Shown here: in pieces, positions 17,152 through 26,416 of the stretch
How positions within the stretch are numbered: the first letter of the stretch is position 1
Layout: every line of letters starts with the position of its first letter
Source: Acinetobacter sp. WCHA55
Lineage (GTDB): Bacteria > Pseudomonadota > Gammaproteobacteria > Pseudomonadales > Moraxellaceae
DNA: 64,000 bases
Assembly: GCF_002165305.2 (NCBI RefSeq)
Contig: NZ_CP032286.1
Location: 2,976,001-3,040,000 of the forward strand
Direction of reading: 5' to 3'
Made by a program: the position numbers and the translations under genes
The notes under the pieces: model-generated
What the model was told of the DNA's origin: nothing
Database searches by the model: none
What the model saw: the letters and a program-made list of their open reading frames with translations, nothing else

Positions 17152-19449
17152 ATGTCGAATATGCAACTGGATACCCTTCGACGTATTGTACAAGAAATCA
17201 ATGCGTCTACCAGTTTGCATGAATCGCTCGACATTATGGTCAACCATGTGGCAGAAGCCATGCATGTTGACGTGTGCTCCATCTATTTACTCGACGAACG
17301 CAATCAACGCTATTTGTTGATGGCATCGAAAGGTTTGAATCCTGATTCAGTCGGCCATGTTTCACTGCATACCAGTGAAGGCTTGGTCGGACTGGTGGGG
17401 CAACGTGAAGAAATCGTCAACCTTGACAATGCACCGAAACATGAACGTTTTATGTACTTACCTGAAACCGGTGAGGAAATTTATAACTCGTTCCTTGGTG
17501 TACCTGTTATGTACCGTCGGAAAGTCATGGGCGTGCTCGTGGTACAAAACAAAGAGTCGCAAGACTTTAGTGAAGCTGCGGAATCCTTCCTCGTCACGCT
17601 CTGTGCTCAGCTTTCTGGGGTCATTGCACATGCGCATGCGGTGGGCAATATCGATGTATTTCGTAAACCCAGCAATTTACCTGCCTACAAAACCTTCCAA
17701 GGGGTCCCTGGTTCAGGCGGGATTGCATTGGGTCGTGCCGTTATTCTCTATCCCCCTGCAGATTTGGCCGCTGTCCCTGACCGTGAAGCCGATGATATCA
17801 GTGAAGAATTAGCCCTACTGGATCGTGCCCTGACCTCAGTGCGTGATGAAATCAAATCACTTGATGACAAGATGCAAGACGCCCTTATGGCTGAAGAACG
17901 TGCCCTGTTTAGCGTGTTCTTACGCATGTTGGATGAAAATGCACTACCAGCGGAAATTAAAGAGCAAATTCGCGAAGGTAACTGGGCACAAGGTGCAGTA
18001 CGTATCGTCATTGATAACCATATTGATCTGTTTGAACAAATGGAAGATGACTACTTACGTGAACGTGCGGCAGATTTAAAAGATTTAGGTCGACGTATTT
18101 TGGCCTATTTGCAAGAAGCGGATTCGAGTCACCGTGAACTTACCGATGAAAGTATTCTGATTGGGGAAGAAATTTCAACCGCAGCTTTGGTTGAACTGCC
18201 AGTCGACAAAATTGCAGCCATCGTAACCACCGAAGGCGCCATGAACTCACATATGGTGATTGTGGCGCGCGCACTCGGTATTCCAACCGTGGTCGGTGTG
18301 ACCGAACTACCGATTAATACCCTTGATGATGTGGAAATGATCGTCGATGCGCACCAAGGACGTGTGTTTATTAATCCACCTCGTCGTTTACGTAGTCGCT
18401 ATAAAGAAATTCAAAAAGAAGAAGAACAAATAGCCAAAGATTTAAAACAGTATGAAACCAAAGACGCCATCACTCCTGATGGTGTCGCAGTCAAACTGTT
18501 TGTCAATACTGGTCTAATGATTGATGTGGTGCGTGGTGTACAACGCGGAGCCAAAGGTGTTGGTCTATATCGCTCCGAAATTCCATTTATGCTCCGTGAC
18601 CGCTTCCCAGGTGAAGAAGAACAGCGTGCGATCTATCGTCAGCAGTTGAGCCACTTCGCCAACAAACCCGTGGTGATGCGTACACTCGATATTGGCGCCG
18701 ATAAAGACTTACCTTATTTCTCCATTGAGGAAGAAAACTCCGCACTGGGCTGGCGCGGCATTCGCTTTACGCTCGACCACCCTGAAATTTTTTCTTCACA
18801 AATTCGTGCCATGCTCAAAGCCAGTATTGGTCTCAACAACCTACACATTTTACTACCGATGGTGACTAGTGTCAGTGAAGTAGAAGAAGCGCTGTACTTA
18901 CTGGAGCGTGATTGGGTCGCAGTACAAGAAGAAGAACAGGTCAAAATCACCAAACCAAAAATCGGGATCATGGTCGAAGTACCAAGTGTCTTATTACAGA
19001 TTGAAGAGTTTGCAGAGTTGGTTGACTTTTTCTCGGTGGGCTCAAACGACTTGACACAATACTTACTGGCCGTTGACCGTAATAATCCACGTGTTGCCAA
19101 TGTCTATTCACATTTTCACCCCGCGGTTTTACGTGCGCTCACCCGCTTAGTCAAAGAATGTCATAAGTACAACAAACCAGTCAGTATTTGTGGGGAAATG
19201 GCGGGCGATCCTTTGTCTGCGATCTTATTGATGGCAATGGGCTTCAATACCCTATCAATGAGTTCAAGCAACATTCTGCGTGTACGCAAAGCCATTTGTC
19301 ATGTCCCAATGCCAGATGCGGTCGAATTGTTAGAGCGTGCCTTAAAAATGAGCAACCCACTCATTGTGAAAAGTCAGATGGAATATTATTTTAAAACCCA
19401 TGGTTTGGCCGACATGGTCAAATCAGCAACACGTATCGTGACAGCTTAG
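17152..19449 (+). CDS. ptsP: Phosphoenolpyruvate-protein phosphotransferase PtsP (EI-Ntr)
   Basis: PtsP starts the nitrogen-related phosphotransferase relay, passing phosphate from PEP to NPr. The 765-residue protein has an N-terminal GAF domain (about 15-155), the PEP-utiliser N-domain, and the phosphohistidine domain with the active histidine H367 in EGAMNSHMVIVARALGIPT. The C-terminal PEP-binding TIM barrel ends with the catalytic cysteine C680 in SICGEMAGDP. A TTGGAG site precedes the ATG. It is paired with rppH as in Pseudomonas. Confidence 0.96.
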   Translation: MSNMQLDTLRRIVQEINASTSLHESLDIMVNHVAEAMHVDVCSIYLLDERNQRYLLMASKGLNPDSVGHVSLHTSEGLVGLVGQREEIVNLDNAPKHERFMYLPETGEEIYNSFLGVPVMYRRKVMGVLVVQNKESQDFSEAAESFLVTLCAQLSGVIAHAHAVGNIDVFRKPSNLPAYKTFQGVPGSGGIALGRAVILYPPADLAAVPDREADDISEELALLDRALTSVRDEIKSLDDKMQDALMAEERALFSVFLRMLDENALPAEIKEQIREGNWAQGAVRIVIDNHIDLFEQMEDDYLRERAADLKDLGRRILAYLQEADSSHRELTDESILIGEEISTAALVELPVDKIAAIVTTEGAMNSHMVIVARALGIPTVVGVTELPINTLDDVEMIVDAHQGRVFINPPRRLRSRYKEIQKEEEQIAKDLKQYETKDAITPDGVAVKLFVNTGLMIDVVRGVQRGAKGVGLYRSEIPFMLRDRFPGEEEQRAIYRQQLSHFANKPVVMRTLDIGADKDLPYFSIEEENSALGWRGIRFTLDHPEIFSSQIRAMLKASIGLNNLHILLPMVTSVSEVEEALYLLERDWVAVQEEEQVKITKPKIGIMVEVPSVLLQIEEFAELVDFFSVGSNDLTQYLLAVDRNNPRVANVYSHFHPAVLRALTRLVKECHKYNKPVSICGEMAGDPLSAILLMAMGFNTLSMSSSNILRVRKAICHVPMPDAVELLERALKMSNPLIVKSQMEYYFKTHGLADMVKSATRIVTA

Positions 19450-19455
19450 AGGCCT

Positions 19456-19644
19456 TTAAACCCAAAGAAGGCGCATTAAAAAAGGGAGATAATCATCTGA
19501 ATATCTCCCTTTTTTATGCTTATCATAGCCTCGTTTTGCATTTTTCTTTCGGTCTACAAAGACTTGACTTTGGTTGACTTCATGCATGTGTTTAGCCACG
19601 AAGTTGTGAATCACAACTTTTGGCTCAGCTTTCTTCTTTGCCAT
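19456..19644 (-). CDS. Small basic protein (DUF7230-like)
   Basis: The 62-residue protein starts MAKKKAEPKVVIHNFVAKHM and contains QVFVDRKKNAKRGYDKHKKGRY, a highly basic stretch resembling short nucleic-acid-binding proteins of gammaproteobacteria (the DUF7230 type). It has no signal or membrane segment. Its 3' end reads through the stem of the ptsP terminator, so the last 15 or so residues (YSDDYLPFLMRLLWV) are encoded partly by the hairpin. The N-terminal 45 residues look like the conserved part. Confidence 0.68.
   Translation of the reverse strand: MAKKKAEPKVVIHNFVAKHMHEVNQSQVFVDRKKNAKRGYDKHKKGRYSDDYLPFLMRLLWV
19478..19515 (+). terminator. ptsP terminator inside the convergent small gene
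   Basis: AAAAAAGGGAGATA pairs with TATCTCCCTTTTTT around ATCATCTGAA. It lies within the 3' coding region of the opposing small basic protein gene. Confidence 0.8.
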
Positions 19645-19828
19645 TTTTTCACCTTGTGGATTCGATCATCTCGCTGATGATGTGGTAGAAATTTTACGCC
19701 TTTTAGATCAGATTACAAGCGGTTTTAGCTAGGCGTGTACCCAGCCCATTTGCTATTTTTCAATTCAATTACAGGTCAAAGCATGCTCTATTTTGTATTA
19801 ACTTCGCTCCATATACTTAAAATATCGT

Positions 19829-20443
19829 TTAGACATAAAACTGTTCTAACAATAAAATCATCGCAATCAATATCATCAATATCCCTGACACTCGACTGAC
19901 CACCCTAGCTGCCTGCGGACGTGTGCCCAAAACTTTTTGCGCACTAAATCCCACCAAAAAATAAACAGCCGCACAACTCATAAGGTGAATCCCCGCCAAT
20001 AAAACAATTTGAGACGTGGGAGACAAAGTCGCTTGCGGGTCGATAAAGGGCGGCAATAAAGCCAAAAATAACAGCAAGACTTTCGGGTTTAAGCCACTCA
20101 AGTAAACCCCTCGAATGTACCATGACTTTGAAGATGTAATAGTAACCTGATCACTGCTAATACGCGCAGGATGCATCGAAAGGTTCAACCCCATCCACAG
20201 TAAATAAACAGCCCCAACACCCGTAAGCACTTGAAGCAATACGGGCTGACTGGTCACCAATGTGCCTACACCTGCCGCAACAATCAATGCCGCCATCAAA
20301 TGCCCAGTTAATAAACCAGTTACTGCTGGCAAGACTCTTTTACCCTGTATCCCCGATGAAATAGCATAGGCCCAATCTATGCCTGGGGTCATCACAAACA
20401 GGATCGAAACACCCCAAAATGCAATCAAAATATTCAGCGACAT
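19829..20443 (-). CDS. LysE-family amino-acid exporter
   Basis: The 204-residue membrane protein has six hydrophobic segments and the LysE/RhtB opening (SILFVMTPGIDWAYAISSGIQGKR, shown in part). The motif SGLNPKVLLLFLALLPPF around residues 118-135 is typical of the family, which exports amino acids such as lysine, threonine or homoserine. It is divergent from an Lrp/AsnC-type regulator 151 bp away, a pairing often seen where the regulator senses the exported amino acid. Substrate not decided. Confidence 0.87.
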   Translation of the reverse strand: MSLNILIAFWGVSILFVMTPGIDWAYAISSGIQGKRVLPAVTGLLTGHLMAALIVAAGVGTLVTSQPVLLQVLTGVGAVYLLWMGLNLSMHPARISSDQVTITSSKSWYIRGVYLSGLNPKVLLLFLALLPPFIDPQATLSPTSQIVLLAGIHLMSCAAVYFLVGFSAQKVLGTRPQAARVVSRVSGILMILIAMILLLEQFYV

Positions 20444-20594
20444 CCCTTTCCTCTCTTATCTATCCTCGTTTTTGAGGTTTAACCCAATCAAGAAATGATC
20501 TGTATTAAATAATTTCGAAAGGATATCCTTTAGGCTCTAAAATGTGCTTTCAAATATTTGTTTAATAACGCCTAAAAAGGGGAGATTCTTCCAC

Positions 20595-21047
20595 ATGGAT
20601 AAAATTGATAAGAAGATTCTTGCTGAACTGCAAGCCGATGGTCGTTTATCTGTTACAGAACTGGCCCATAAGGTGGGACTTAGCCTTTCCCCTTGTCATC
20701 GCAGAGTTAAAGCTTTAGAAGATGCAGGTATTATCAAAGGCTATCGCGCACAGTTAGATATTTCCCAGCTCGGCTTGAATTTCTCCACCATTGTTTTTGT
20801 GACGCTCAAAAATGGCGATAAAGATTCGGTGCAGAGTCTTGAAGAAGCGATTCTTAAGGTGCCTCAAATTGTGAAAGCGCAGCGACTTTTTGGTGACCCT
20901 GACTACTTGCTACATGTCGTGACCTATGACTTGGAAAGTTATCAAAAACTCTATGATGAGCACTTGTCAGCACTGCCGAATGTACAGCGCCTCATCTCTA
21001 CCATGGTAATGAAAAACATTATTTCCAATCGTAGCGTCTTGTTCTAA
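20595..21047 (+). CDS. Lrp/AsnC-family transcriptional regulator
   Basis: The 150-residue protein has the AsnC-type helix-turn-helix at residues 1-60 (DKKILAELQADGRLSVTELA, then SLSPCHRRVKALEDAGIIKGY) and a RAM ligand-binding domain at about 65-145. The ATG at 20595 follows AAAGGGGAGATTC; in-frame sequence upstream is not conserved-looking. Its divergence from the LysE-family gene suggests amino-acid-responsive control of export. Confidence 0.9.
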   Translation: MDKIDKKILAELQADGRLSVTELAHKVGLSLSPCHRRVKALEDAGIIKGYRAQLDISQLGLNFSTIVFVTLKNGDKDSVQSLEEAILKVPQIVKAQRLFGDPDYLLHVVTYDLESYQKLYDEHLSALPNVQRLISTMVMKNIISNRSVLF

Positions 21048-21327
21048 AACAACACGCTCTAAAATTAGCTAAACATCTGCAATCGATCTGTCTTTTTATA
21101 GATGACAGCGAAATTTCAAGCAGATCTGTACTGCGGTGAACTAAAAATCTTTGTTACTCCATAATGTTCTGTAAGATCGATAAGCAGCGTCTCAATAAAA
21201 AGAACGTGACTAGAACCTGTTTTGAATTTAAATGTAAATCATATTATTTCTCACCATTTATTTGTTTGCTTCCCCCTATAAAAGCGCTAAATTAAGTCTT
21301 AATCACATACAAAATAAGAGCATCACC

Positions 21328-22464
21328 ATGCCACTAGAAAAAGACAAAGACGCAACCATTGTGGTCAAAGATACACCAGATCAAGAAAAGTATGAGTTTC
21401 TAAAAGAAAAAATTCGCTACAAACAGGCCATGCGAGAGAACTCAAAAAAAATTGACCATCAAAAAGTTCGACTGAATATCCAAGCCGACGCTCTGCCAAG
21501 TAAAACCTTTTTTATTATGAATGCACTGGCTGCCGTTATTGCAGGCTATGGCTTACTCTCCAACTCCGCTGCAGTGGTGATTGGCGCCATGCTAGTTGCA
21601 ATGATGCTCGGACCCATTGCAGGTATTGCCCTCGCTTTAATTGACAATCGTTGGTTATTGTTTAAAACAGCACTATCCACTTTAGTGCTTGGCGTAATTA
21701 TGATTTATAGCATCGGGGTCATTTTAGGCTTACTCAACTATGACTTACCGATGACCAATGAAATCTTAGCTCGAACCAAACCAACCATTTTAGATTTGAT
21801 GATTGCTTTAGCTGGTGGTGCAGCAGGTGCATTTGCCTCTGTATCTCCTAGACTTTCCGTAGCAGTAGTGGGTGTGGCCGTTGCGACTGCCTTGGTTCCG
21901 CCATTGGTTGCAAGTGGTATTTTATTTGCCCATATGGAGTGGAAAAATTCAGCCAATGCTTTTTTACTTGCCCTAACCAATATTATCGCCATCCAAATCA
22001 GTTCATCTTTAGTGCTTTGGATTGCAGGTTTTAGACGAGGATCAACGCAAGAAGTTCAAAGTAATGTCAAAGAATTTCTTAAAAGAAACTTTGTCAGTTT
22101 AATTGTACTTGCTCTTTTGGGAATTTATTTATCATTTAACTTCTATGGCATGCTGAATTCGCGTCTATACCAAAGCAGTACTGAAGCGAAAATTGCAGAG
22201 GAGTTTAACCATAACAATAATATTATTGATACTGTTCAGTTTGACCCGCGAGAAAGCTTTACACTCATTCGCGTCTCGCTTCGTGGCGATATCCCGCCTA
22301 GCCCAATACAAATTGCAGCACTCAATCAGAAGCTGTTACCAGACATGAACGATAACCCAAGTATCGTCCAAGTCCGCTTTATTCCCATTGATATTATTCA
22401 GGCTGAAGACAGCCCCAATGTCAAACTCGAACAAGGTGAGGCGCAAAAGCTTTCAGTACAATAA
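21328..22464 (+). CDS. TIGR00341/DUF389 family membrane protein
   Basis: The 378-residue protein has a soluble N-terminus (about 1-60) and a bundle of hydrophobic helices (about 65-290). The family signature FIMNALAAVIAGYGLLSNSA and AVVIGAMLVAMMLGPI is followed by a soluble C-terminal domain. DUF389 proteins have unknown function. The ATG at 21328 is preferred to an in-frame TTG at 21262. The gap to the Lrp gene (280 nt) shows no clear signals. Confidence 0.82.
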   Translation: MPLEKDKDATIVVKDTPDQEKYEFLKEKIRYKQAMRENSKKIDHQKVRLNIQADALPSKTFFIMNALAAVIAGYGLLSNSAAVVIGAMLVAMMLGPIAGIALALIDNRWLLFKTALSTLVLGVIMIYSIGVILGLLNYDLPMTNEILARTKPTILDLMIALAGGAAGAFASVSPRLSVAVVGVAVATALVPPLVASGILFAHMEWKNSANAFLLALTNIIAIQISSSLVLWIAGFRRGSTQEVQSNVKEFLKRNFVSLIVLALLGIYLSFNFYGMLNSRLYQSSTEAKIAEEFNHNNNIIDTVQFDPRESFTLIRVSLRGDIPPSPIQIAALNQKLLPDMNDNPSIVQVRFIPIDIIQAEDSPNVKLEQGEAQKLSVQ

Positions 22465-22470
22465 CAGGCC

Positions 22471-24123
22471 TTAAACCGCAAATGCTCTATGCAGTAGTCG
22501 TTCTACGTCGGGTTGTTTCATCTCAAGCATACCAACAACCCGACCATGAAATGGACTATAACGGCTTTGAATAAAGCCATCAGCCACATAGTCTGGTGCA
22601 TGTCGTTTCAGTAGGACTGCTTGAGCCAAAATCACTAAACGGCTGACCAAACTGCGCCCCATAAATTGCAGCTCTTCTGGTGTCTGCTGAAACAAGTGAA
22701 GTAGATTTTGTAGCTCTTGCTTTAAATGTTCATCTTGCATAGCCGTGGCAGCCAAATCTTGAAACAGGATTTCAATTGACTCTACATCACGGCTGATGGC
22801 CCGTAATACATCCAAGCACATGACATTACCTGAACCTTCCCAAATGGTATTGACTGGCGCTTCTTTAAAAATACGTGCCATGATGCCGTTGTCGACATAG
22901 CCATTGCCGCCAAAAACCTCCATCATTTCCCCTGTCAGCTCAACCGCACGTTTACATATCCAGAACTTCGACGCTGGGGTCATAATGCGTTTCCATGCCA
23001 CAGACAGTGCATCATCCGTTTCATAGCAATGTGCAAGATGGAAACTGAGTTGCATCGCCGCTTCCGTTTCTAAAGCTAAATCTACCAATACGGCTTGCAT
23101 CAAAGGCTGCTGTGCTAAGTGTTTGCCAAAAGCTTTGCGCTGACGGGTATAAGCAATACATTGCACCAAGGCTTGCCTAAGCATGGCAGTACTGCCCACA
23201 GAACAGGTCAGACGGGTGTAATTCGCCATTTCAATAATGGTGGGAATACCACGTCCCGCTTCCCCAATCATAATGCCCCACGCATCTTTAAATTCAACTT
23301 CGGAACTGGAGTTGCTACGGTTGCCCACTTTGTCTTTTAAGCGTTGCACATGAATTGGATTCTTGCTGCCATCCTCTAGCCAACGTGGCACAAAGAAACA
23401 GGCCAAACCATCTTGTTCCGTCTTTGCCACCACCAAATGCGCATCACACATCGGTGCAGAAAAAAACCATTTATGCCCTGTGAGCAAGTAGGCTTGACCG
23501 CGCCCCGACTCTGCGACAGGTACTGCAATGGTTTCATTGGCACGTACATCCGAACCGCCTTGTTTCTCTGTCATGCCCATGCCCAACCAAATTGATTTTT
23601 TTTGGCTGATGGGTATATCACGTTCATCGTATTCGGTCGAAAGTAACTTATCGCCGATTTTGGCCCACAGTTCAGGCTCACGTTGAATCAGTGGAATACT
23701 GCCTAAGGTCATCGAGTTTGGGCACAAGTTTCCGCATTCCACCTGCCCTGCCAAATAAAAACGCGCGGCCCACTCGATCCATTTTGAGGATGAATTGGGG
23801 TGATTAAACGGATGCGCATGGGTATCGAACTGACGATTTAACCCCATCCATTTATGCCATGCAGGGTGAAACTCGATACAGTCTTTACGGCGTCCCCGAG
23901 CATCGAAGGCGTGTAAAATAGGTGTATGCCTATTGGCCAGATCGGCATAGTTATAATATTCTGCTGAACCAACGACTTTGCCCAACTCTGTAAGTTTTGC
24001 CTGATCCTGACTGCCATAACGAGTGAGAATTTCTTTTAAAACGATATCAGTTTCAAACAGATTGTAATTTTCCAGTTCATCAAACTGATTGCTGATTTGA
24101 TGGGTCATCCATGCCGTATTCAT
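22471..24123 (-). CDS. AidB-like acyl-CoA dehydrogenase
   Basis: The 550-residue protein follows the AidB layout. An extended N-terminal region (HQISNQFDELENYNLFETD) is characteristic of this branch. GMGMTEKQGGSDVRANET forms part of the FAD/substrate site at about 180-197, and ELTGEMMEVFGGNGYVDNG lies in the C-terminal acyl-CoA dehydrogenase domain. E. coli AidB binds DNA and is part of the alkylation response, but many relatives act in acyl-CoA metabolism. It is divergent from a TetR-type gene, which probably controls it. Its 3' end is 6 nt from the convergent DUF389 gene. Confidence 0.85.
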   Translation of the reverse strand: MNTAWMTHQISNQFDELENYNLFETDIVLKEILTRYGSQDQAKLTELGKVVGSAEYYNYADLANRHTPILHAFDARGRRKDCIEFHPAWHKWMGLNRQFDTHAHPFNHPNSSSKWIEWAARFYLAGQVECGNLCPNSMTLGSIPLIQREPELWAKIGDKLLSTEYDERDIPISQKKSIWLGMGMTEKQGGSDVRANETIAVPVAESGRGQAYLLTGHKWFFSAPMCDAHLVVAKTEQDGLACFFVPRWLEDGSKNPIHVQRLKDKVGNRSNSSSEVEFKDAWGIMIGEAGRGIPTIIEMANYTRLTCSVGSTAMLRQALVQCIAYTRQRKAFGKHLAQQPLMQAVLVDLALETEAAMQLSFHLAHCYETDDALSVAWKRIMTPASKFWICKRAVELTGEMMEVFGGNGYVDNGIMARIFKEAPVNTIWEGSGNVMCLDVLRAISRDVESIEILFQDLAATAMQDEHLKQELQNLLHLFQQTPEELQFMGRSLVSRLVILAQAVLLKRHAPDYVADGFIQSRYSPFHGRVVGMLEMKQPDVERLLHRAFAV

Positions 24124-24201
24124 ATCACTTTGCTCTTGTTATGCTGTGCTTTTCATTTCAGTATAGAGAAAAATTGAGTCTGACATGTTCAGCTTTGTGC
24201 T

Positions 24202-24810
24202 ATGAAGAATCCTGAGATCCAAGTCCGTCGTAGACCGCGCCAGTCGCGAGCTAAACTCACCCAAGAAGCTTTGCAAGAAAGTTTTGTTCGGCTTTTGCAT
24301 GAGCGTCATGCGCACGAAATCACCATTCGGGAAATTACCGACGTGGCCGGTGTTGGTTTAGGTACCTTTTATGAGTACTTTTCCAAGAAGGAAGATTTGG
24401 TTGCATTGACCATTCACCAGCATGTGAAAACTAATGCAGAGCAACTAAAAAGTTATGCACAAAGCCTGATGAAGTTATCCACAAAATTAACTTTTGAAGA
24501 CTATTTACAACAAATTATTCACTTTCAGCTCAAACAGATTCAGACTCGACAGTTTCTCTGGGCGCAGACTTTTTTGCTGGAACGACAGGTGTCGAATATT
24601 GAAAGCTATCGAAAGAGTTATGAAATGATGGTGCAAATGTGGCGCAGTATCCTTGAGCCTTATGTTGATGATGCAAAGCAACTCCAGCAATTGAGTTTAA
24701 ATGTACAGCGGATATGTTATGGCTTTGTGTCGCAGACTTTACTGGTCGAGCCTGAATTTGGGGAGTGGGAGGATTTAAATAAAGAGATTATTTTTTTCTT
24801 AATGAGCTAA
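24202..24810 (+). CDS. TetR-family transcriptional regulator
   Basis: The 202-residue protein begins with a basic arm (RRRPRQSRAKLTQEAL). The TetR helix-turn-helix follows at about residues 20-65 (ITIREITDVAGVGLGTFYEYFSKKEDL, quoted in part), then a helical ligand domain. It is divergent from the AidB-like dehydrogenase gene across a 78-bp gap that would contain both promoters, which suggests direct control of that gene in response to a fatty-acyl or related ligand. Confidence 0.9.
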   Translation: MKNPEIQVRRRPRQSRAKLTQEALQESFVRLLHERHAHEITIREITDVAGVGLGTFYEYFSKKEDLVALTIHQHVKTNAEQLKSYAQSLMKLSTKLTFEDYLQQIIHFQLKQIQTRQFLWAQTFLLERQVSNIESYRKSYEMMVQMWRSILEPYVDDAKQLQQLSLNVQRICYGFVSQTLLVEPEFGEWEDLNKEIIFFLMS

Positions 24811-24858
24811 CTCCAAGCTAATTTTATTTTAATTCCATATTACTTTAAAATTTTTTAT

Positions 24859-25785
24859 CTATACTTTCTTTTTCAATAGACTTTTTGCGGGCAAAATTTC
24901 CATTGTAAGCATTTCTTTGAGGGTATAGTAAGTATGCTTAGAATTGGATTTTTCAGGACGTGGATTTAATGGTAAATCAATAGTTTCATGTTGAGACAGA
25001 ATATATACTCGCATCTCATCTACTTTTATGCGTCCATCTTTTTCATGTATGACAAAATGATCATTAACATAGCAACGAATACGCTCAATAATAGCTACAT
25101 CTAAATCAAAATTTTCTAATTCTTGCAATGTATCACTAAGATTTAGGATTATGGTTTCATCAACTTTATATAATTTCTCCATCTGACCACCACCAGATGC
25201 ACGGAATGCCATAAATAATGCATCTTTATAAGAATAGTCATTACTATTAGGGCATACATAAATATGATGTTTTTTTATTAAATCTATAGTTTTTCCTGCG
25301 GGAATTGATAATACTTCCTCTTCATAAAATTTCATACTTTTCTCCCCGTTTATTAAAAAATCTATATATTGTTTTAAAACTATATCTTTATTAAATAGTT
25401 TTTTATCTTCTAAACACAAGTTAATTATTTGGTTCCATGAGATATTTAAAATATTTTTATCACGACTTAATTTTATATATTTTGTAAGTAAAACACCTAC
25501 ACATTGATAACCTTTTAAAATATTATCTTTTTCATTCTTCAAATAGTGAATAATCTGAGCATCTATAGCCCTTGCATTATGGTTAGCTGAAATACTTTTA
25601 GCTTCTATTAAAATAGCAAGAAATGGTTTATCTTCAACCTTAATCCGAATTAATACATCTGCTCTTTTACCATCTGTTAAAATTCTTTCTGCTTCTACTA
25701 TAATAGATGAGGCTTTATTTATTTTGGAAATCAATTCTGGCACACTTCTTTTCACAACATACTTAATAAGTTTATCTCTGTACAC
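24859..25785 (-). pseudogene. PD-(D/E)XK nuclease-like gene, 3' fragment cut by ISAba1
   Basis: This is the main part of a gene interrupted by ISAba1. The reading frame enters from the IS inverted repeat with a GTG at 25785 and true gene sequence starts at 25775. The core shows RADVLIRI, then FLAILIEAK (aspartate, then E-x-K 18 and 20 residues later), the pattern of a PD-(D/E)XK nuclease fold. An alternating helix/strand region and a basic C-terminus follow. Composition is much richer in A/T than the flanking genes, suggesting acquisition. With the 5' piece beyond the IS, the original protein had about 352 residues. I do not recognise the exact family. A role in defence or DNA processing is possible but unproven. 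Confidence 0.75.
25767..25775. repeat. Left target-site duplication of ISAba1
   Basis: TAAGTTTAT directly abuts the left inverted repeat and occurs again at 26956-26964 next to the right end. A 9-bp duplication is the normal size for ISAba1. Confidence 0.95.
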
Positions 25786-25807
25786 GACAAAAATAGATAA
25801 CTCATTG

Positions 25808-25835
25808 AAATAATGTCACAATAATTGTTTTCTAA
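25808..25835 (-). promoter_or_regulatory. ISAba1 outward promoter
   Basis: On the minus strand TTAGAA (25830-25835) and TTATTT (25808-25813) are spaced by 16 bp. These are the elements reported for the ISAba1 promoter that drives neighbouring genes such as ampC or blaOXA. Here it points out of the left end into the 3' fragment of the broken nuclease-like gene. Confidence 0.85.
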
Positions 25836-25846
25836 CGACGAATACT

Positions 25847-26416
25847 ATGACACATCTCAATGAGTTATATCTTATCTTAAACAAATCTCTAAAATGGAAC
25901 AAGTCACATTTAAAGTGCTTTGCGCTCATCATGCTTGTGATTATTTTAAAGCAAACATGTAATCTTTCTTCTGCATCTAAAGCCTTGCCCATCAAGTGTT
26001 TACCACAATCATTTTATCGACGTATGCAGCGCTTCTTTGCAGGTCAGTATTTTGATTATCGTCAAATTTCTCAGTTGATTTTCAATATGTTTTCATTCGA
26101 CCAAGTGCAACTGACTTTAGATAGAACCAATTGGAAATGGGGAAAACGAAATATTAATATCCTGATGCTCGCAATCGTTTATCGTGGAATAGCGATACCT
26201 ATCCTTTGGACATTGCTTAATAAACGTGGAAATTCAGATACGAAAGAGCGTATTGCTTTGATTCAACGCTTTATAGCCATTTTTGGTAAAGACCGTATTG
26301 TGAATGTGTTCGCAGACAGAGAGTTTATCGGTGAGCAGTGGTTTACATGGTTAATTGAACAAGACATCAACTTCTGCATTCGTGTTAAAAAAACTTCATT
26401 GTCACCAATCATTTAG
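25847..26416 (+). CDS. ISAba1 transposase, first frame (OrfA)
   Basis: This 189-residue frame carries the N-terminal part of the IS4-type transposase with the first two catalytic aspartates, D92 in LTLDRTNW and D157 in NVFADREF. It ends in SLSPII shortly after a run of seven A (26387-26393), where a -1 slip would join it to the second frame. Without the slip the product lacks the catalytic glutamate. Confidence 0.93.
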   Translation: MTHLNELYLILNKSLKWNKSHLKCFALIMLVIILKQTCNLSSASKALPIKCLPQSFYRRMQRFFAGQYFDYRQISQLIFNMFSFDQVQLTLDRTNWKWGKRNINILMLAIVYRGIAIPILWTLLNKRGNSDTKERIALIQRFIAIFGKDRIVNVFADREFIGEQWFTWLIEQDINFCIRVKKTSLSPII

